From the NCBI RefSeq assembly GCF_011395035.1, contig NZ_CP024770.1, forward strand, positions 739,047 through 803,046: 64,000 nt of DNA. Reading direction: 5' to 3'. Made by a program: the position numbers and the translations under genes. The notes below the pieces were generated by a model. It did not search any database. It was not told the DNA's origin and worked only from the letters and a program-made list of their open reading frames with translations. This document shows, piece after piece, positions 25,500-34,480 of the stretch (positions are counted from its first letter, which is position 1; each line of letters opens with the position of its first letter). The DNA comes from Pantoea cypripedii (GTDB lineage Bacteria; Pseudomonadota; Gammaproteobacteria; Enterobacterales; Enterobacteriaceae).

Positions 25500-25895
25500 T
25501 CACACTTCCCCCCACTTCATATTCTGGATAACTACTCTGTATCCATCATGGTCTTCGAAAGTCACTCCCCTTCTCTCCCAGTAGGGGTTAAACGATTCGA
25601 CCCTGATAAATCCCGCACTCTCCATTTCCGAACAGGCGCTTTCCCAGTCCTCCTTTTCCGGTACATACAGAACCAGCAGGTCTTCAGGTGAGGAAGACGG
25701 ATTAACCGGATGATGGTGGCACTGCGTGAACTCAAGGTGCCTGGGTAAATCCTCCCGGCCTAACATGCATCCACTGAAGCCGTCATGATCGGTAAATTCG
25801 CCGATTTTGTTCAGCCCAAGCCCCTCGCAGTACATTTCGCTACTCCGGCTGAGATCGCTTACCGGCCTGGCAATTCGCATATGCTGAAAGTTCAT
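25500..25895 (-). CDS. VOC-superfamily (glyoxalase-like) protein
   Basis: A 131-residue vicinal oxygen chelate fold protein. The repeated beta-alpha-beta-beta units show as MRIARPVSDLSRSSEMYCEGLGL at the start and FNPYWERRGVTFEDHDGYRVVIQN at the end. Members include glyoxalase I, dioxygenases and antibiotic-resistance proteins, and this one is closest in style to small uncharacterised YycE-like proteins. I chose the ATG at 25895, which has AGAGAGG upstream; a GTG at 25901 is open too. It stands alone between the split gene and the amino-acid transporter cluster. Confidence 0.82.
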   Translation of the reverse strand: MNFQHMRIARPVSDLSRSSEMYCEGLGLNKIGEFTDHDGFSGCMLGREDLPRHLEFTQCHHHPVNPSSSPEDLLVLYVPEKEDWESACSEMESAGFIRVESFNPYWERRGVTFEDHDGYRVVIQNMKWGEV

Positions 25896-26037
25896 GACCA
25901 CCTCTCTGTGTTCACCCTTAATAACTATATGGAATTAGATAATATAAATAACACTATTACAGTTATATAAAACTTCGCTATTTTGACGCCTGAATTGTAT
26001 TTCACTTTTCCTTCTTTTCTTATCAGGGACCATCAAC

Positions 26038-26862
26038 ATGACATTCAAGCTGCATAAAATCATTCTTCCGTTACTTATGGCTGCGACACCTTTTTTTACC
26101 CACGCAGAAGAATCAACCTGGGACCATATCAAACAAACGGGTGAACTGCGCATCGGCGTCGCACAGGGCGAACCCTGGTATTTTAAAGATCCAGCAACAG
26201 GTCAGTGGAATGGTATTGGCTATAACGTTGGCAAAGTGCTGGCGAAAGATTTAGGGGTAAAGCTGGTACCGGTTGAAACCACCTGGGGCAATGCCGTTGC
26301 GGCGTTGCAGGCGGGTCAGATTGATACCATGCTGGTGCTTGACCCTACCGATGAACGCCGTAAAGCCGCAGACTTCTCCGATCAGCCGTTCCTGTGGTAT
26401 GCCCAGGGGGTACTGATCCGCGATGGCATACCAGCGGCAAACTGGGACGACCTTAATCGCCCCGACATCAAAATTGGTGTAACCCTGGGCAGCAGCCCAG
26501 ACCTGATCCTGACGAAAAAATTGCCAAAGGCACAGCTGGTACGCTTTACCAATATGGATGAAGGCGTTGCGGCATTTTATGCAGGCCGGGTTGATGCGCT
26601 TTCTTACGTCCATCCGGCACTGGCATTGCAGCAGGCCAAAGTGCACAAAGGCAACCTGATCCTGCCGAAGCCTATCATCGCCATCAGTACCGGCGGTGCT
26701 TTACGCAAAGAAAGCGACCCGCGTTTCCGTAATTTCCTCAATGAAGAGTTCGTCAAAATTTATAAATCCGGCCAGAGCAAGCAATTCTATGAGGAAGCGC
26801 TCAAATTGCGTGGTGTTGATGTCAGTAAGGTTCCGTCCGTGATTAAGGAAGAGTGGAAATAA
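26038..26862 (+). CDS. Amino-acid-type ABC transporter substrate-binding protein
   Basis: A 274-residue family 3 periplasmic binding protein. The signal peptide runs to about residue 23 (cut near THA-EES). The mature part starts LRIGVAQGEPWYFKD and has GIGYNVGKVLAKDLG and LQAGQIDTMLVLDPTDER, as in glutamine- or arginine-type receptors. It serves the permeases and ATPase at 28403-30545 although an oppositely oriented MmgE/PrpD gene lies between. The ligand is a small amino-acid-like compound; nothing in the sequence fixes which. Confidence 0.87.
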   Translation: MTFKLHKIILPLLMAATPFFTHAEESTWDHIKQTGELRIGVAQGEPWYFKDPATGQWNGIGYNVGKVLAKDLGVKLVPVETTWGNAVAALQAGQIDTMLVLDPTDERRKAADFSDQPFLWYAQGVLIRDGIPAANWDDLNRPDIKIGVTLGSSPDLILTKKLPKAQLVRFTNMDEGVAAFYAGRVDALSYVHPALALQQAKVHKGNLILPKPIIAISTGGALRKESDPRFRNFLNEEFVKIYKSGQSKQFYEEALKLRGVDVSKVPSVIKEEWK

Positions 26863-26867
26863 TCGCG

Positions 26868-28262
26868 TCAATCCAGTATCGGGGCGAGAAGCGCCCCGAT
26901 ATCCTCACATCGTTCCAGGTCGAGTAACCGATCAGCTATCCCTTCCGCTTTCTCTGTCGGCATCCGTAATGACAAGTTGGCGATAAACTTATCAATGATG
27001 TTGTTTTCAGAAAGTGGATTCTCCTGCGTACCCGCAGGGTAATCAATGGTGTCACCCACCATCACAACATTTCCTGAGACCACTTCGACACGCGCCGATG
27101 GACGTCGATATTGCTGCATCAACTGATCGAAATGCGCTTCGGCCAGCACCTCCACCTTATCGGCCAAGGCCAGCAACGTGGCAGAGGTTCGCACCTCTTC
27201 ACTGCTCCATTGATGGCGTGGAATATTGAATGCCAGACAGGCAATCGCCAGAGGCAGGCTGAATTGCGCGTCTGTGCCACTCTCAGGCCGGGTATCCGTA
27301 AAAAAGTCAGCCAGCAGCTTACTGCCATATACCCGCACCTGCTGGATTTGTTCAGGAGAAGCGATATCTTTCAGCACACCCTCAAACGATTCCAGCGTGG
27401 TATGCATCCAGCGGCACGTCGGGTAAGCCTTAAAGCTGGCATGTTGGAGCTGCCAGTCTGCCCCCAGGTTATCCGTGAGGATTTCGGGTTTGAATCGATC
27501 TGAACCCATCATGCGCCAGAACCCCTGCTCCCCTGCCAGCACATCACGTGGCCCAATAATGCCAGCCAGATGCATTTCAACGGCACGCACCCCCGCTTCT
27601 GCGGCTGGCGCGTTATAGTCTTTAAAAGAAATAAGAGGACGTTGCTGCCAGTTATATTTGTGCAACGACGGAAGCGGGGTGAGCGAAGCTGCCAGGCCCA
27701 GACAGTTTTCCAGTGCCCATGCATCACAGCCACGCAACAGACCGAATGCGATAGCTGCCCCGAGTGATTGATGCTGACAAACACCGTACACCTCGCGGAA
27801 GCGTTCCGGAGTAGGTTGCTGCGAAAGAATCACCCGCCCATTAATCTCCCAGGCTGCAACCAGTGCCGTCAGCAATGCCTTACCCCGGATGGGTTCTGCA
27901 CCTATCGCTGCCAGCGCCCCGGCGACCAGTGTCGCCCCTGGATGCCCCATCCCCCGCCCCGCCACTTCGAAACCATCATCGTAATCCAGCGCATTGATCG
28001 CGGCAGCATTGAGGAATGCCGCACCACTTGAAGAGAGCGGACTGCCACCATCCAGCGTAATACTTTTACCCGGCGCATATTGCGATCGTGCCAGTTTAGC
28101 GCTCATCTGCAATACCTGGTCGTTACGTGCTGCCACCCCACACCCCAGGCTATCCATGAAATGCAGGATGATTTTCCGTTTCCAACGGTCAGGGATGGCG
28201 TCTGGCGTCAGCTGACAGGCAAAGCGGGCCAGTTCGAGTGTCAGAGAGTTAGGGTGGGTCAT
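26868..28262 (-). CDS. MmgE/PrpD-family protein
   Basis: A 464-residue protein of the MmgE/PrpD family, which includes 2-methylcitrate dehydratase, cis-aconitate decarboxylase and iminodisuccinate epimerase. Visible family segments are DSLGCGVAARND near residue 35, LNAAAINALDYDDGFE near 90, GHPGATLVAGALA and FKAYPTCRWMHTTLESF, the last containing the histidine-rich active region. I chose the ATG at 28262 with AGGA 5 bases before it. It is the only minus-strand gene in the transporter cluster and is convergent with the binding-protein gene. Its substrate is probably the imported compound or its product; a role in aspartate-like or dicarboxylate chemistry is possible. Confidence 0.85.
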   Translation of the reverse strand: MTHPNSLTLELARFACQLTPDAIPDRWKRKIILHFMDSLGCGVAARNDQVLQMSAKLARSQYAPGKSITLDGGSPLSSSGAAFLNAAAINALDYDDGFEVAGRGMGHPGATLVAGALAAIGAEPIRGKALLTALVAAWEINGRVILSQQPTPERFREVYGVCQHQSLGAAIAFGLLRGCDAWALENCLGLAASLTPLPSLHKYNWQQRPLISFKDYNAPAAEAGVRAVEMHLAGIIGPRDVLAGEQGFWRMMGSDRFKPEILTDNLGADWQLQHASFKAYPTCRWMHTTLESFEGVLKDIASPEQIQQVRVYGSKLLADFFTDTRPESGTDAQFSLPLAIACLAFNIPRHQWSSEEVRTSATLLALADKVEVLAEAHFDQLMQQYRRPSARVEVVSGNVVMVGDTIDYPAGTQENPLSENNIIDKFIANLSLRMPTEKAEGIADRLLDLERCEDIGALLAPILD

Positions 28263-28402
28263 AGTTGTCCTGATCAAATTTATATATCAAAAAGAGATAA
28301 TAGCGTCATTTTATATTATTTATTTATCACATTTTCGTACTGATAAGATTATGCCGTTCTAACGCACTGAAATTGAATTGAGTATTTTAGGGGTTCTGTC
28401 GT

Positions 28403-29074
28403 ATGTCATATCAGTGGGATTTTGCCGCCATCTGGCCATACCGGATGTTATTGCTTGAGGGGCTTTGGGGGACAATTCAGATCGGTGTGACCAGCATCGT
28501 TTTTGGGATGCTCGCGGGGATGGTGCTGGCGATAATGAAAAATTCACCGCTTCGCCTGGCACGTATTCCGGCCATCATGATCATCGGTTTTTATCGTAAT
28601 ACCCCTGCCATCGTCCATTTTTTCTGGATCTACTACGCATTACCGGTGGTATCTCCGCTCACCCTCTCCCCTTTTGCTGCGGCAGTGCTGGCACTGTCAG
28701 CCCAGTCGGCAGCGTTTTATGCCGAAGTCTACCGCGGCGGTATCCAGTCCATTAGCGCGGGGCAATGGGAAGGGGCTAAAGCACTTGGAATGCCACGGGC
28801 CACGGCGTTACGTCGCATCATTTTGCCGCAGGCATTGCGCCGGATGATCCCGCCGTTCCTTGAACGTTCTTTCGAATTACTGAAATCCACAGCGCTGGCT
28901 TCTTCGCTGGCTTACAGCGAATTGCTGTATCAGGCGATGCAGGTTAACAGCCAGACCTATCGCCCACTGGAAGTTTATACCCTGATTGCCGTGATGTACT
29001 TCACCCTGCTGCTGATCATCAGCCAATGCAGCCAGGTGATTGAAAAACGTCTCGCAGTTTCTGATGCGCGCTGA
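28403..29074 (+). CDS. Amino-acid-type ABC transporter permease (first)
   Basis: A 223-residue permease of the HisM/GlnP type. The EAA loop reads GAKALGMPRATALRRIILPQALR near residues 127-150, and FYRNTPAIVHFFWIYYALP precedes the middle membrane segments. It starts MSYQWDF, like its partner (MNYQWDF), showing a common origin. RBS and ATG are clear, and the partner follows after 12 bases. It opens the plus-strand operon of permeases, ATPase and aminotransferase. Confidence 0.9.
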   Translation: MSYQWDFAAIWPYRMLLLEGLWGTIQIGVTSIVFGMLAGMVLAIMKNSPLRLARIPAIMIIGFYRNTPAIVHFFWIYYALPVVSPLTLSPFAAAVLALSAQSAAFYAEVYRGGIQSISAGQWEGAKALGMPRATALRRIILPQALRRMIPPFLERSFELLKSTALASSLAYSELLYQAMQVNSQTYRPLEVYTLIAVMYFTLLLIISQCSQVIEKRLAVSDAR

Positions 29075-29086
29075 TGAGGTAATAAG

Positions 29087-29752
29087 ATGAACTATCAATG
29101 GGACTTTTCGTTAATCGTCCAGAACTTCCCGGTGTTACTGAAAGGATTAGGGGTGACACTGGAACTTTGGCTTCTGGCAGGCATCAGCGGCACCGTTATC
29201 GGTCTGCTGCTGGGGATTGCCCGTACCAGTCAGCAACGCTGGGTTACAGCCCTCACTCGGGGTTTCGTGGAAGTCTTTCGTAATACTCCGGTACTGATTC
29301 AACTTATCTGGTTTTACTACGCCTTCCCGGTGCTGGTGGGCATTCAGTTCTCAACCTTCGGCGCTGCACTTCTCGCCCTGACGTTATATACCGCCGCCTA
29401 TAGTACGGAGATTTTTCGTGCGGGATTGCAGTCCATGGAGCGTGGGCAGTGGGAGGGTGCAAAGGCGCTGGGCATGTCCCAGGCAAAAGCGTTGAGACGC
29501 ATCATCCTGCCACAGGTCTTTCGTCGTATGTTACCTGCCCTGACCAACCGCATGATTGAACTCGCGAAAGTAACGTCGCTGGCATCAATTCTGACAGTCA
29601 ACGAACTGATGTATCAGGGACGACTGTTGAGCAGCACCTATTACCGTCCGGTGGAAATTTTAACTGTGGTTGCCCTGCTCTACTTTGTCCTGATATGGCC
29701 CGGCAGTTACCTGGCCTCACGCCTTGAACGCCGCTATCGCCCCCTGCCTTAA
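29087..29752 (+). CDS. Amino-acid-type ABC transporter permease (second)
   Basis: A 221-residue HisM/GlnP-type permease, with FRNTPVLIQLIWFYYAFP and the EAA loop GAKALGMSQAKALRRIILPQ. It forms the membrane channel with the product of 28403-29074. Its stop lies 13 bases before the ATPase start. Confidence 0.9.
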   Translation: MNYQWDFSLIVQNFPVLLKGLGVTLELWLLAGISGTVIGLLLGIARTSQQRWVTALTRGFVEVFRNTPVLIQLIWFYYAFPVLVGIQFSTFGAALLALTLYTAAYSTEIFRAGLQSMERGQWEGAKALGMSQAKALRRIILPQVFRRMLPALTNRMIELAKVTSLASILTVNELMYQGRLLSSTYYRPVEILTVVALLYFVLIWPGSYLASRLERRYRPLP

Positions 29753-29765
29753 GGAAAGAAAATTC

Positions 29766-30545
29766 ATGTCCGATAAACAACCCGTGATGCGCATCCGTGG
29801 ACTAAAAAAGCAGTTCGGTGACCAGGTCGTTTTAAAAGGAATTGATTTAGATATTCACCCGGGAGAGAAAATCGCCATTATCGGTGGCAGCGGTTCCGGT
29901 AAAAGCACCCTGCTGCGCTGCCTCAATTTTATGGAGACGCCCAGCGCTGGCACAATCGAACTTGATGGTGTGGTGCTGGGTTCTACCGGGAAGAACAATC
30001 AGCGTATCTACAGCGAAAAACAGCTGTGCGATGTGCGTGAGCGCATCGGCATGGTGTTCCAGCAGTTCAACCTTTTCCCGCATCTGACCGTGCTGGACAA
30101 CGTCTGTGAAGCATTAGTTTCGGTAAAAAAAATGCGCCGGGTGGAAGCCACAAAGATCGCCCAGCAGCAGCTGGAAAAGGTCGGCCTTAGTCATAAGCAG
30201 CAGGCCTGGCCTGGCAGTCTTTCTGGTGGTCAGCAGCAGCGCGTTGCCATCGCCAGAGCGTTAGCCATGAAACCGGAAATTATGCTGTTTGATGAACCCA
30301 CCTCATCCCTCGATCCTGAACTGGTGGGTGAAGTGCTGCATACCATTCGTGAACTGGCTGATGAAGGCCGCACCCTGTTGCTGGTGACACATGAACTTGG
30401 CTTTGCCTGGCACTTTGCAGACCGGGTGATTTTTATTGAGAACGGCGTGATTCATGAAATGGGTACGCCGGATGAGGTTCTGAAACATCCACGTCAACCA
30501 CGTACCCGTGAATTTCTCTCCCGCTTTACCGAACGGGCATTTTAA
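29766..30545 (+). CDS. Amino-acid-type ABC transporter ATP-binding protein
   Basis: A 259-residue ATPase of the GlnQ/HisP type. Walker A is GGSGSGKSTLL, the signature LSGGQQQRVAIA, Walker B IMLFDEPTSSLD, and the switch histidine is in LVTHELGFAW. I chose the ATG at 29766, which has AAGGAAAG upstream; a longer frame from 29724 lies within the upstream gene. The gene is followed by the aminotransferase gene after 15 bases. Confidence 0.9.
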   Translation: MSDKQPVMRIRGLKKQFGDQVVLKGIDLDIHPGEKIAIIGGSGSGKSTLLRCLNFMETPSAGTIELDGVVLGSTGKNNQRIYSEKQLCDVRERIGMVFQQFNLFPHLTVLDNVCEALVSVKKMRRVEATKIAQQQLEKVGLSHKQQAWPGSLSGGQQQRVAIARALAMKPEIMLFDEPTSSLDPELVGEVLHTIRELADEGRTLLLVTHELGFAWHFADRVIFIENGVIHEMGTPDEVLKHPRQPRTREFLSRFTERAF

Positions 30546-30560
30546 GCAAAAGGAAGCGAT

Positions 30561-31469
30561 ATGAACGCCAATAAAAGCAGCCAGGCATATTTGTATGATC
30601 CCCGGAACGATAATGTTCAGGTTTATGTAAATGGTGATTTTGTTCATCGGGACAATGCCACTGTATCTGTCTTTGATTCTGGATACGTTTGTGGCGATGG
30701 TATCTGGGAAGGTTTGCGTCTGGTAAACGGCAAACTGATTGCTCTCCAGCGTCATCTTGACCGCCTCTTTACCGGAGCCGCCGCCATTCAGCTAGACATC
30801 GGCCATACCCGTGAGGAAATCGCGGCGATCATGAACAAAACGCTGGAGGTTAATGATATGACAGACGGCGCGCATCTGCGTCTGATGATCACCCGAGGCA
30901 GAAAGCGAACTCCCAATCAGGATCCCCGTTTTATTATCGGTGGGTCCACCGTGGTTTGTGTGGCTGAATATAAAGTCGTGGATGATGATGCTAAAAGGCG
31001 TGGTCTGACGTTGTTCACTTCCAGCTATCGTACCAGCACACCCGATGTTTTTGACCTTCGACTGAATTCTCACAGCCGTCTGAACCTGATTCAGGCGTTA
31101 CTCCAGGCACTTGACGCCGGTGCTGATGAAGCATTAATGCTTGACCCTCACGGCTTTGTCGCCAGTTGCAATTCCACCAATTTTTTTATTGTGCGTAACC
31201 GGGAGGTGTGGACGTCAAATGGCCTGTACTGCTTCAACGGCATTACCCGCCAGACGCTTCTTGAACTGGCCCGGCAAAACGGACTGGCTGTTTATGAAAA
31301 ACCTTTCACGCTGGCAGAGGCGCTAACCGCAGATGAGGTATTTGTTACTGGCACACTGGCAGGAATCACTCCGGTAAGAAAACTTGATGGCCGGACGTTT
31401 GATATCAGCCTTAACCCGGTTACTACAAAGCTTGCGCAGTGGTATCAAAACTATCTCAACAGCATCTAA
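30561..31469 (+). CDS. Class IV aminotransferase-like protein lacking the usual PLP lysine
   Basis: A 302-residue protein of the fold-type IV aminotransferase family (branched-chain and D-amino-acid aminotransferases, aminodeoxychorismate lyase). Landmarks are FDSGYVCGDGIWEGLR, DEALMLDPHGFVASCNSTNFF and NGITRQTLLELAR. By my alignment the lysine that binds pyridoxal phosphate, normally in a K-S/T-x-N-x-L motif, is Asn169 (RLNSHSRLN). I recall a subfamily with this feature, so it may be a natural variant with altered or lost transaminase activity rather than damage. It closes the transporter operon with a good RBS (AAAAGGAAG). It may act on the imported amino compound with the MmgE/PrpD protein. 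Confidence 0.83.
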   Translation: MNANKSSQAYLYDPRNDNVQVYVNGDFVHRDNATVSVFDSGYVCGDGIWEGLRLVNGKLIALQRHLDRLFTGAAAIQLDIGHTREEIAAIMNKTLEVNDMTDGAHLRLMITRGRKRTPNQDPRFIIGGSTVVCVAEYKVVDDDAKRRGLTLFTSSYRTSTPDVFDLRLNSHSRLNLIQALLQALDAGADEALMLDPHGFVASCNSTNFFIVRNREVWTSNGLYCFNGITRQTLLELARQNGLAVYEKPFTLAEALTADEVFVTGTLAGITPVRKLDGRTFDISLNPVTTKLAQWYQNYLNSI

Positions 31470-33139
31470 TCAATTTATAGCAGCGTTCCTGCGTTATCTG
31501 GTTGGCAATCAGTGGATATACGCAGGGTTGCTGCCTTTTTACCAGTGATTGGTGGGGATTGACTGTCAAAAGATGGTGGCATCAATAGCGCATTCGTCGA
31601 ATGCCTCGTATGAAGGGAAGGGAGGTTAACTGATGTGCAGGCTTTAAATGCTTCTAATCATGGAGGAGATGGAAGACTTTGGATAGCATTCTCTCAAATC
31701 ACCCCGGGAATTTCATATTGAAATAATTTAAAAAAGTCGTTATTAAACAATGCATTGAACTATTTTTCTTGCCGGGTTTCATCGGTGGTTTTTGTGAAAT
31801 CCCTTCCTCCATTTCATCATCCCGCGAATCCCATATCCGCCTCAACAATCAAGCTTAACTGAGTATGGGCATTTTTGTGCATTTATCCCTCAATTTCAGG
31901 CCGCTTGCTTATACACCTGCAAAAACCTGGCTCAGGCCCCTTCCTCATATGTAATTAAAATGAGAGAGGGTGAATCTGATTCGATACGTTGGCTAACTCG
32001 CGATTATGAATCGTGTCAAGGATACCAGTAAAAATAGCGTTTTTCGAAAATCCATCTCATGGACGTTTTTATCGTCAATTGGAGACTGGCTTTTCATTTA
32101 AACAGGTGATTTTCATTAGCAGCTGGGTTTATCAAATTTTCTGCGTAACTCAATGGTAATTTAATTTATACTATTCAATAAGTTACGTTAATTACCAGAA
32201 AATTGTAAATATGATGACGCTTCTACAGCAATTCTGGCGAATTAACAGGGGTAATCCTCGTTAATTTTCACGTAGCGACGGCTGAATTTCGGCTTGTTGT
32301 TACGCAGTTACTGAACCGTTGCCAGAAATATTCTCTACAGGTTACCTGTAAATCAAATCTGGCCATCTCTACAGATAGCAGACAGGATGTTTTGAGCATG
32401 GCTCTTTTTTATGAAATCTGAAAATTCCGGTCCAGTAATTATGAACTGGCTGTCAGATTAGATTATTACGATGATTGTAATTCAGGAGCTAAAGAAGGTG
32501 AAACGGGAGTGAAGTGCTCATATTGATCAGAGTTGAAACTTCTCCCCGGTTTTATGATGGGGTAGGGAGGTACTTAAATATTGATGGCATCAAAGTCTGT
32601 CAACATAACAGAATCATACGTAGAGCTTATCGTGAAATCATTTTCTAAAAAAATTCAGGTTTCGTGAAGCAATGGATTTTGAATTTATGGATATGTCTAC
32701 TAAATCCCCGAATAGGGAGAAAATGTTCAATTATGATGGTGTTACGATTGAAAAATATACTTTTCGTTTGGGTATTTCAACCTGAAATATCTACAACAAA
32801 TTAAATATAATCAATATGTTATAATGATTTTAAGGATGGGGAACTTTCTCTTTCCTGACATTCTAATCCCCGATATACCAAACCTTGAATTTGTGCACCT
32901 ATATGAAAGGGATCATGGAGTGAAAGGATGGAGAGACCATTAGTATTCTTACTGATGTCTTGCCATTCCGTTTGGGCCTGAAAGCTTTCGACTCATTTTC
33001 ACTGGAAGTGAAATCCTTAGCCAGGCAGAGTGGGTTGCTCAAAGAACCCTGCTACGACATTTTCACATGTGTGAATCCTCCCAATAGCCTGTATGCACTA
33101 TGCAAGCACCCGCTTAGTTGCTTTATCCTGCTCAGGAAC
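31470..33139. other. Long gene-poor region upstream of the plasmid origin
   Basis: About 1.7 kb, AT-rich, without any convincing gene. Short frames exist (for example ATG 32672 to stop 32785, 37 codons, starting MDFEFMDMSTK) but have no clear RBS or family. A perfect 7-1-7 palindrome lies at 31590-31604. The base composition and many stops in all frames suggest decayed sequence or a structural region next to the origin. Confidence 0.5.
31590..31604. repeat. Perfect short palindrome GCATTCG-T-CGAATGC
   Basis: Seven-base arms around a single central base, in the gene-poor stretch beside the origin. This is the size and style of a protein-binding site; no second copy was noticed. Confidence 0.5.
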
Positions 33140-33429
33140 TTATCCACATTATTCACAGGCTGGATCCAATAAAGTGATCTTAATACGATCTTATATCGAT
33201 CCTATAAAAGCCAAAACGATCCCGGATCGCTGCAGGCCTTGATATGACTGGCTCCAGGATAGTTTAAGGTTATCAGTTATATGCAAAAGGTTTCCAGTCA
33301 GATGCAGAAAGTTTCTGTTTATATGCAAAGGGTTATCTGTCGTGTGCTCTTTGATTTCCACTCATATGCTGGTAAGGTTATCGGTCATATGCGGCGGCAA
33401 ATTTAACTGTTGATAAGCGGATCTTGTTT
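33140..33429 (+). other. Plasmid replication origin (oriV, RepFIB type)
   Basis: Seen in order: a perfect DnaA box TTATCCACA (33140-33148) joined to a second, one-mismatch box TTATTCACA (33149-33157); six GATC sites within 66 bases (33163 to 33228), the mark of Dam-regulated origins; and then a set of 21-bp iterons reaching to the repA start. This is the classic layout of an iteron-controlled enterobacterial origin: DnaA loads, RepA binds the iterons, and the DNA opens nearby. Confidence 0.85.
33264..33392 (-). repeat. Upstream iteron array (5 clear copies plus 1 degenerate)
   Basis: Four iterons of exactly 21 bases lie head to tail at 33264-33284, 33285-33305, 33306-33326 and 33327-33347. 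A degenerate copy follows around 33348-33369 and a clear one at 33372-33392, the last reading AAGGTTATCGGTCATATGC. They are in the reverse orientation to the copies downstream of repA. They are the RepA-binding sites of the origin and overlap the repA promoter region, so they should also serve autoregulation. Confidence 0.85.
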
Positions 33430-34449
33430 ATGGCTAAGAAAGTCAATGACTTAGACAGTATGACCGACGAGGTGAATAAAAAAACGGGTGAAGTTGTCCA
33501 CTTAAACCCCTCGTCAACAGCAACGGTGCAGCCTGTCGCACTGATGCGACTGGGACTGTTTGTACCCAATACCGATCATGCAAAAGCTAAAGGCTCCGTC
33601 AACACCGTTAAGTCTACTGTTGATGCGACGGAAGATCTTTACCATTTAGAAGTGGTGAAGAGGGAAGGGTACAAAGATATCTCCATCCGCTCAGAGCGAC
33701 TCGATATGGCAACGGATTTCAGGGTCTGGCTGGGCATCATCCGTTCCATTTACGACAACGGCACGTTTGCAGGTAAGTTAAAGCTGCCATTCACTAAATT
33801 CCTGCAGAACTGTGGCTTTGACTCAAAGCGCTCAAACAAGGACATGAAGAAGCGCATTGATGATTCGCTGATGCGCCTGCGTGGTGTCACCATCCAGTTC
33901 CGTAATGATACCGGATCTCTCACCACCGGCCTTGTAAACAGCGCCCATTACAATATGGCGAAGAACGAAGTTGAGATCGAGGGTGATCATCGCCTGGCTG
34001 ACCTCTATCAGATGGATTACAAAGTTTACCTGCGACTCAAAGCTATTGACCATTTGCCCCGTAAAGAGTCCGCACAGGCTCTCTACACGTTTATTGAAAG
34101 TCTTCCCAGAAATCCCGCCCCGGTCTCTATGAAACGTCTCAGAGAGCGACTGAGGCTCAAATCGCGTATCGCCTACCAGAACCACATCGTGCGTAAGGCG
34201 CTGGAAGAGCTGAAAGAAATTAACTACCTCGAATACACCGAAACCAAGCGAGGCAGGTCAGTTTATTTCAACATCACTAAGCGAAATCCAAACCTGATCC
34301 CGGATAAGTCATTGAAGCTCGAAAGATCGAGTAATGATGAGCCGCAGATTGTGGATGAAGCGATGATCTCAAAAATCAGCAAGTTAAAGGATTCCGGCTT
34401 CACCGAGGAAGAGATAGCGAAGATCCTCATCAGCCTCGATTCAAACTAA
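33430..34449 (+). CDS. repA: RepFIB-type replication initiator
   Basis: A 339-residue initiator of the RepFIB/Rep_3 family, with two winged-helix domains: the first about residues 65-215 (containing SERLDMATDFRVWLGIIRSIY) and the second about 216-310 (AQALYTFIESLPRNP then LRERLRLKSRIAYQNHIV). It binds the 21-bp iterons on both sides of the gene and starts replication at the adjacent origin; bound downstream copies would lower copy number through handcuffing. I chose the ATG at 33430 (MAKKVNDLD) over a TTG at 33424. Such genes control large, low-copy plasmids of enterobacteria, including large Pantoea plasmids. Confidence 0.92.
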   Translation: MAKKVNDLDSMTDEVNKKTGEVVHLNPSSTATVQPVALMRLGLFVPNTDHAKAKGSVNTVKSTVDATEDLYHLEVVKREGYKDISIRSERLDMATDFRVWLGIIRSIYDNGTFAGKLKLPFTKFLQNCGFDSKRSNKDMKKRIDDSLMRLRGVTIQFRNDTGSLTTGLVNSAHYNMAKNEVEIEGDHRLADLYQMDYKVYLRLKAIDHLPRKESAQALYTFIESLPRNPAPVSMKRLRERLRLKSRIAYQNHIVRKALEELKEINYLEYTETKRGRSVYFNITKRNPNLIPDKSLKLERSSNDEPQIVDEAMISKISKLKDSGFTEEEIAKILISLDSN

Positions 34450-34480
34450 TGAGTACTTCACACCACGGGTAATCTCACCT

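Noticed and set aside
32960..33172. 70-codon frame just before the origin
   Set aside because: It starts with TTG without RBS, overlaps the DnaA boxes and resembles no family.
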